NCBI GenBank assembly: GCA_937890045.1
Contig: CALBXV010000310.1
Location: 1-7,305, forward strand
Source: an uncultured archaeon
Lineage (GTDB): Archaea; Thermoproteota; Nitrososphaeria; Nitrososphaerales; CALBXV01
Direction of reading: 5' to 3'
DNA: 7,305 nt
Below, one piece after another: positions 5,732 through 7,305 of the stretch (the first letter of the stretch is position 1; each line of letters begins with the position of its first letter). The notes under the pieces were generated by a model that was given only the letters and a program-made list of their open reading frames with translations, ran no database searches and had not been told where the DNA came from. The position numbers and the translations under genes are program-made.

Positions 5732-6316
5732 GTGTTCTTGATTACTATTCTTAATTTAAATAAAAAGTTAGTTTATGCAGCTTCGTTTAGTGCATTATAT
5801 CTTATATTAGGATATCTTATTACTTTTGTAACTGGTCCTAGTCTTCGTGGTTCGGATGCACATTTAATTCGTGCTTTATTAATAGTTGTTTTAGCTAGTA
5901 GATTTAAAACCCCTGGCTCTGCAACTCTTATGGGTGTAATTAGTGGATTTATTCTTCTTGGAATTCCTGCTCCTGCTTCTTTTTTATATTTACCTGGTAG
6001 TATTCTGGCTGGATTAACATATGATTTATTTATGTCAATTGGTAATTATGGTAAAAATTCTAAAAACAAAATATTAATTATACTCTTCTCAATTTTAAGT
6101 GGAATAAGTGAAGCTATAATTGTTACATTTGGATTTATTATGTTAGGTTTTGAATTCTATGAAATATTATTCCGTTTATCTATTTTCAATATAAATATAG
6201 GTTATTATGGAATATGGCTATATTCAATTGGCAAAAATGTTATTATGAGTTTTATTGGAGCTATAGTTGCTACATTAATAGTTAGTAAACTCAATCTATT
6301 CTCAAGAAATAAATGA
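5732..6316 (+). CDS. Six-helix membrane protein resembling an ECF transporter S component
   Basis: The 194 residues are mostly hydrophobic, with helices at roughly 13-33, 43-57, 63-78, 83-101, 113-140 and 168-187. Six helices and this length match substrate-binding (S) components of energy-coupling factor vitamin transporters. The segment KTPGSATLMGVISGF (59-73), followed by a Pro/Gly-rich stretch and LAGLTYDL (92-99), recalls the YkoE-like S-component layout, in which Gly and charged residues line the ligand site. No ATPase (A) or coupling (T) component is in the window, so it would share them from elsewhere or work alone. The vitamin or metabolite is unknown; thiamin precursors are only a guess from the YkoE resemblance. 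The start is GTG 5732, supported by a GGAG ribosome site and an own TATA box. The downstream dioxygenase gene is 34 bases away with its own promoter-like element. It could instead be an uncharacterised membrane protein. Confidence 0.6.
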   Translation: MFLITILNLNKKLVYAASFSALYLILGYLITFVTGPSLRGSDAHLIRALLIVVLASRFKTPGSATLMGVISGFILLGIPAPASFLYLPGSILAGLTYDLFMSIGNYGKNSKNKILIILFSILSGISEAIIVTFGFIMLGFEFYEILFRLSIFNINIGYYGIWLYSIGKNVIMSFIGAIVATLIVSKLNLFSRNK

Positions 6317-6321
6317 AACGC

Positions 6322-6329
6322 TATTATAT
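6322..6329 (+). promoter_or_regulatory. Possible TATA box for the dioxygenase gene
   Basis: TATTATAT in the 34-base gap after the ECF-like gene is centred about 25 bases before ATG 6351, which would give a leaderless message. No Shine-Dalgarno sequence precedes that ATG, so the gene more likely has its own transcript than depends only on read-through. Confidence 0.4.
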
Positions 6330-6350
6330 TTCTATTGTATTATTTTTATT

Positions 6351-7106
6351 ATGGATTGGTCACAAGATCAGCTTGAACAATATAATCGAGACGGGTATCT
6401 CTTAGTTAAAAATTTGTTATCTAGTTCTGAATTAAACGCTCTTAAATCTGATTTATCACTTCTCTTTGATGCGACTGATGACTCTGATGGTACTCATAGA
6501 ATAAGAGAAAAAAATGGTGCTATTCGTCAAGTAATGTTAGCGCATAGAGGTGTTGAATCTTATGCAAATATCATTCGTACTCCTAAAATTCTTAATCCTA
6601 TAAAACAAATTCTAAAAAATGACGTATATATTTATCACTCTAAAATTAATGCTAAAGAATCATTTGAAGGTACTGTGTGGTTATGGCATCAAGATTATGG
6701 TTATTGGCAGTATGATGGTGTTAAACCTAATTTAGCATCTGTAATGATTGTTCTAGACCCTGCTACTATAAATAATGGATGTCTTATGATTGTCAAAGGT
6801 TCTCATAAACGTGGAGTTGTTGACCATTATTCTGATGAAGTTACTACTAGTTATAAACAATGGTGTATTGAAAAAAAATTACTTCAAAAATATATTAAAG
6901 AAGAAAATATTACTCATCTTATTGCTTCTCCTGGTGATGTAGTATTCTTTGATTGTAATATCATGCATGGATCTAGTCATAATATGTCTCCTATAAACAG
7001 ACATACATTCATAATTGTCTATAATTCTATTGATAATAAACCAGTTAGTGTAGCTAATCCTAGACCTGATTGGGTTGTTTCTCGTCAGTTTGATATCGTT
7101 AAATAG
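6351..7106 (+). CDS. PhyH/EctD-family Fe(II)- and 2-oxoglutarate-dependent dioxygenase
   Basis: This 251-residue protein of the phytanoyl-CoA dioxygenase family couples 2-oxoglutarate decarboxylation to hydroxylation of a small substrate. The iron triad is complete: His113 and Asp115 in WLWHQDYGYW (110-119), and His206 in NIMHGSS. Arg217, 11 residues after His206, is the expected 2-oxoglutarate carboxylate ligand. Other family marks are the N-terminal DGYLLVKNLL (14-23), YHSKIN (95-100) and LMIVKGSHKRG (145-155). The YHSKIN...F.G..W.WH.D arrangement recalls ectoine hydroxylase. However, the EctD signature WHSDFETWHxEDG is not kept, and no ectABC genes are nearby, so the substrate is unknown. 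The enzyme is cytoplasmic with no signal peptide. The start ATG 6351 sits about 25 bases after a TATA-like element. Its stop is four bases from the stop of the convergent transporter gene. Confidence 0.88.
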   Translation: MDWSQDQLEQYNRDGYLLVKNLLSSSELNALKSDLSLLFDATDDSDGTHRIREKNGAIRQVMLAHRGVESYANIIRTPKILNPIKQILKNDVYIYHSKINAKESFEGTVWLWHQDYGYWQYDGVKPNLASVMIVLDPATINNGCLMIVKGSHKRGVVDHYSDEVTTSYKQWCIEKKLLQKYIKEENITHLIASPGDVVFFDCNIMHGSSHNMSPINRHTFIIVYNSIDNKPVSVANPRPDWVVSRQFDIVK

Positions 7107-7112
7107 TTTTTT
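7107..7112 (+). terminator. T-run directly after the dioxygenase stop
   Basis: Six T follow the TAG stop immediately, a minimal archaeal intrinsic termination signal. The run overlaps the last codon of the convergent transporter gene, so the two transcripts must overlap at their 3' ends. Confidence 0.35.
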
Positions 7113-7305
7113 ATCTAGTTAAGAAAATTGAACCGGTTATTGCTAATGCAGCTCCTATAAAATTAAATCCAGTAAAGATTTCTCCAAGAAAAGCTATTGA
7201 TAATAAAACAGCAATTGCTGGATTTACTCCAACTAATGGCATCACTATACTTAATTTTCCTTTTTCTATTGCTATATAGAAACATACTGCTGATACTGTA
7301 AAAAG
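7111..7305 (-). CDS. EamA/DMT-superfamily transporter, C-terminal fragment
   Basis: An open minus-strand frame enters from the right edge and ends at TAA 7111-7113, giving 64 residues; the rest lies outside the window. The fragment begins in a helix with the small-residue pattern FTVSAVCFYIAIEKGKLS. It continues as VMPLVGVNPAIAVLLS and the characteristic FLGE, and ends with a last helix GAALAITGSIFLTR. This order (P-rich helix, short charged turn with Glu, final Gly/Ala helix) is typical of the end of EamA drug/metabolite transporters, which are ten-helix exporters or importers of small metabolites in the cytoplasmic membrane. The substrate cannot be told. The gene is convergent with the dioxygenase, four bases separating the stops, with no terminator space between them. 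Confidence 0.82.
   Translation of the reverse strand, partial: LFTVSAVCFYIAIEKGKLSIVMPLVGVNPAIAVLLSIAFLGEIFTGFNFIGAALAITGSIFLTR

Noticed and set aside
6351..7106. Bona fide ectoine hydroxylase EctD
   Set aside because: The EctD signature around the first iron ligands is not kept and no ectABC genes adjoin; only the family assignment is safe.
1..7305. tRNA, rRNA, CRISPR array, insertion sequence or attachment site
   Set aside because: No GC-rich structured RNA segment, no regular repeat-spacer series and no transposase or terminal inverted repeats were seen; genes fill nearly all of the window.

Overview
The window looks like an AT-rich archaeal chromosome segment. TATA boxes lie about 25-30 bases upstream of several start codons, as expected for leaderless transcripts. 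T-rich 3' ends, small intergenic gaps and mixed ATG/GTG/TTG starts fit the same picture. The gene content (two-domain multicopper oxidase with a ZIP permease, JAMM protease with an E1-like/rhodanese protein, ECF-type membrane protein) would suit a Nitrososphaerota (Thaumarchaeota) genome. That placement is inferred from gene content and composition and is not proven; no rRNA, tRNA or ammonia-oxidation marker is present.

Layout: (1) 1-2096, plus strand: the 3' part of a two-domain laccase-like multicopper oxidase, then a ZIP-family metal permease with an extra extracytoplasmic N-terminal domain; probably one operon for copper or other divalent-metal handling. (2) 2129-5037, minus strand: cysM, then a JAMM/MPN+ protease (Mec-like), then a three-domain protein in which a CysO/MoaD-like ubiquitin-fold sulfur carrier is fused to an E1-like adenylyltransferase and a C-terminal rhodanese (MoeZ-like). 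Together these supply every part of the CysO-thiocarboxylate route to cysteine known from Mycobacterium tuberculosis (MoeZ, CysO, CysM, Mec). (3) 5138-5614, plus strand: a PrxQ/BCP- or AhpE-like peroxiredoxin divergent from cysM, ending at a hairpin/T-run terminator. (4) 5732-6316: a six-helix membrane protein resembling ECF S components. (5) 6351-7106: a PhyH-family Fe(II)/2-oxoglutarate dioxygenase with a complete metal site. (6) 7111-7305, minus strand: the C-terminal end of an EamA/DMT-type transporter running off the window.

The most interesting element is the sulfur-carrier cluster. The carrier's GG tail is buried inside a fusion with essentially no linker before the E1 domain, so a carrier that needs a free C-terminus cannot be activated unless the chain is cut after GG. 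The neighbouring JAMM protease is the obvious candidate for that cut, which would give it a maturation role as well as releasing CysO-cysteine. The 100-bp cysM/peroxiredoxin divergent promoter carries a near-perfect 12-bp direct repeat at 21-bp spacing. Part of it recurs in the promoter of the ECF-like gene, hinting at shared regulation.
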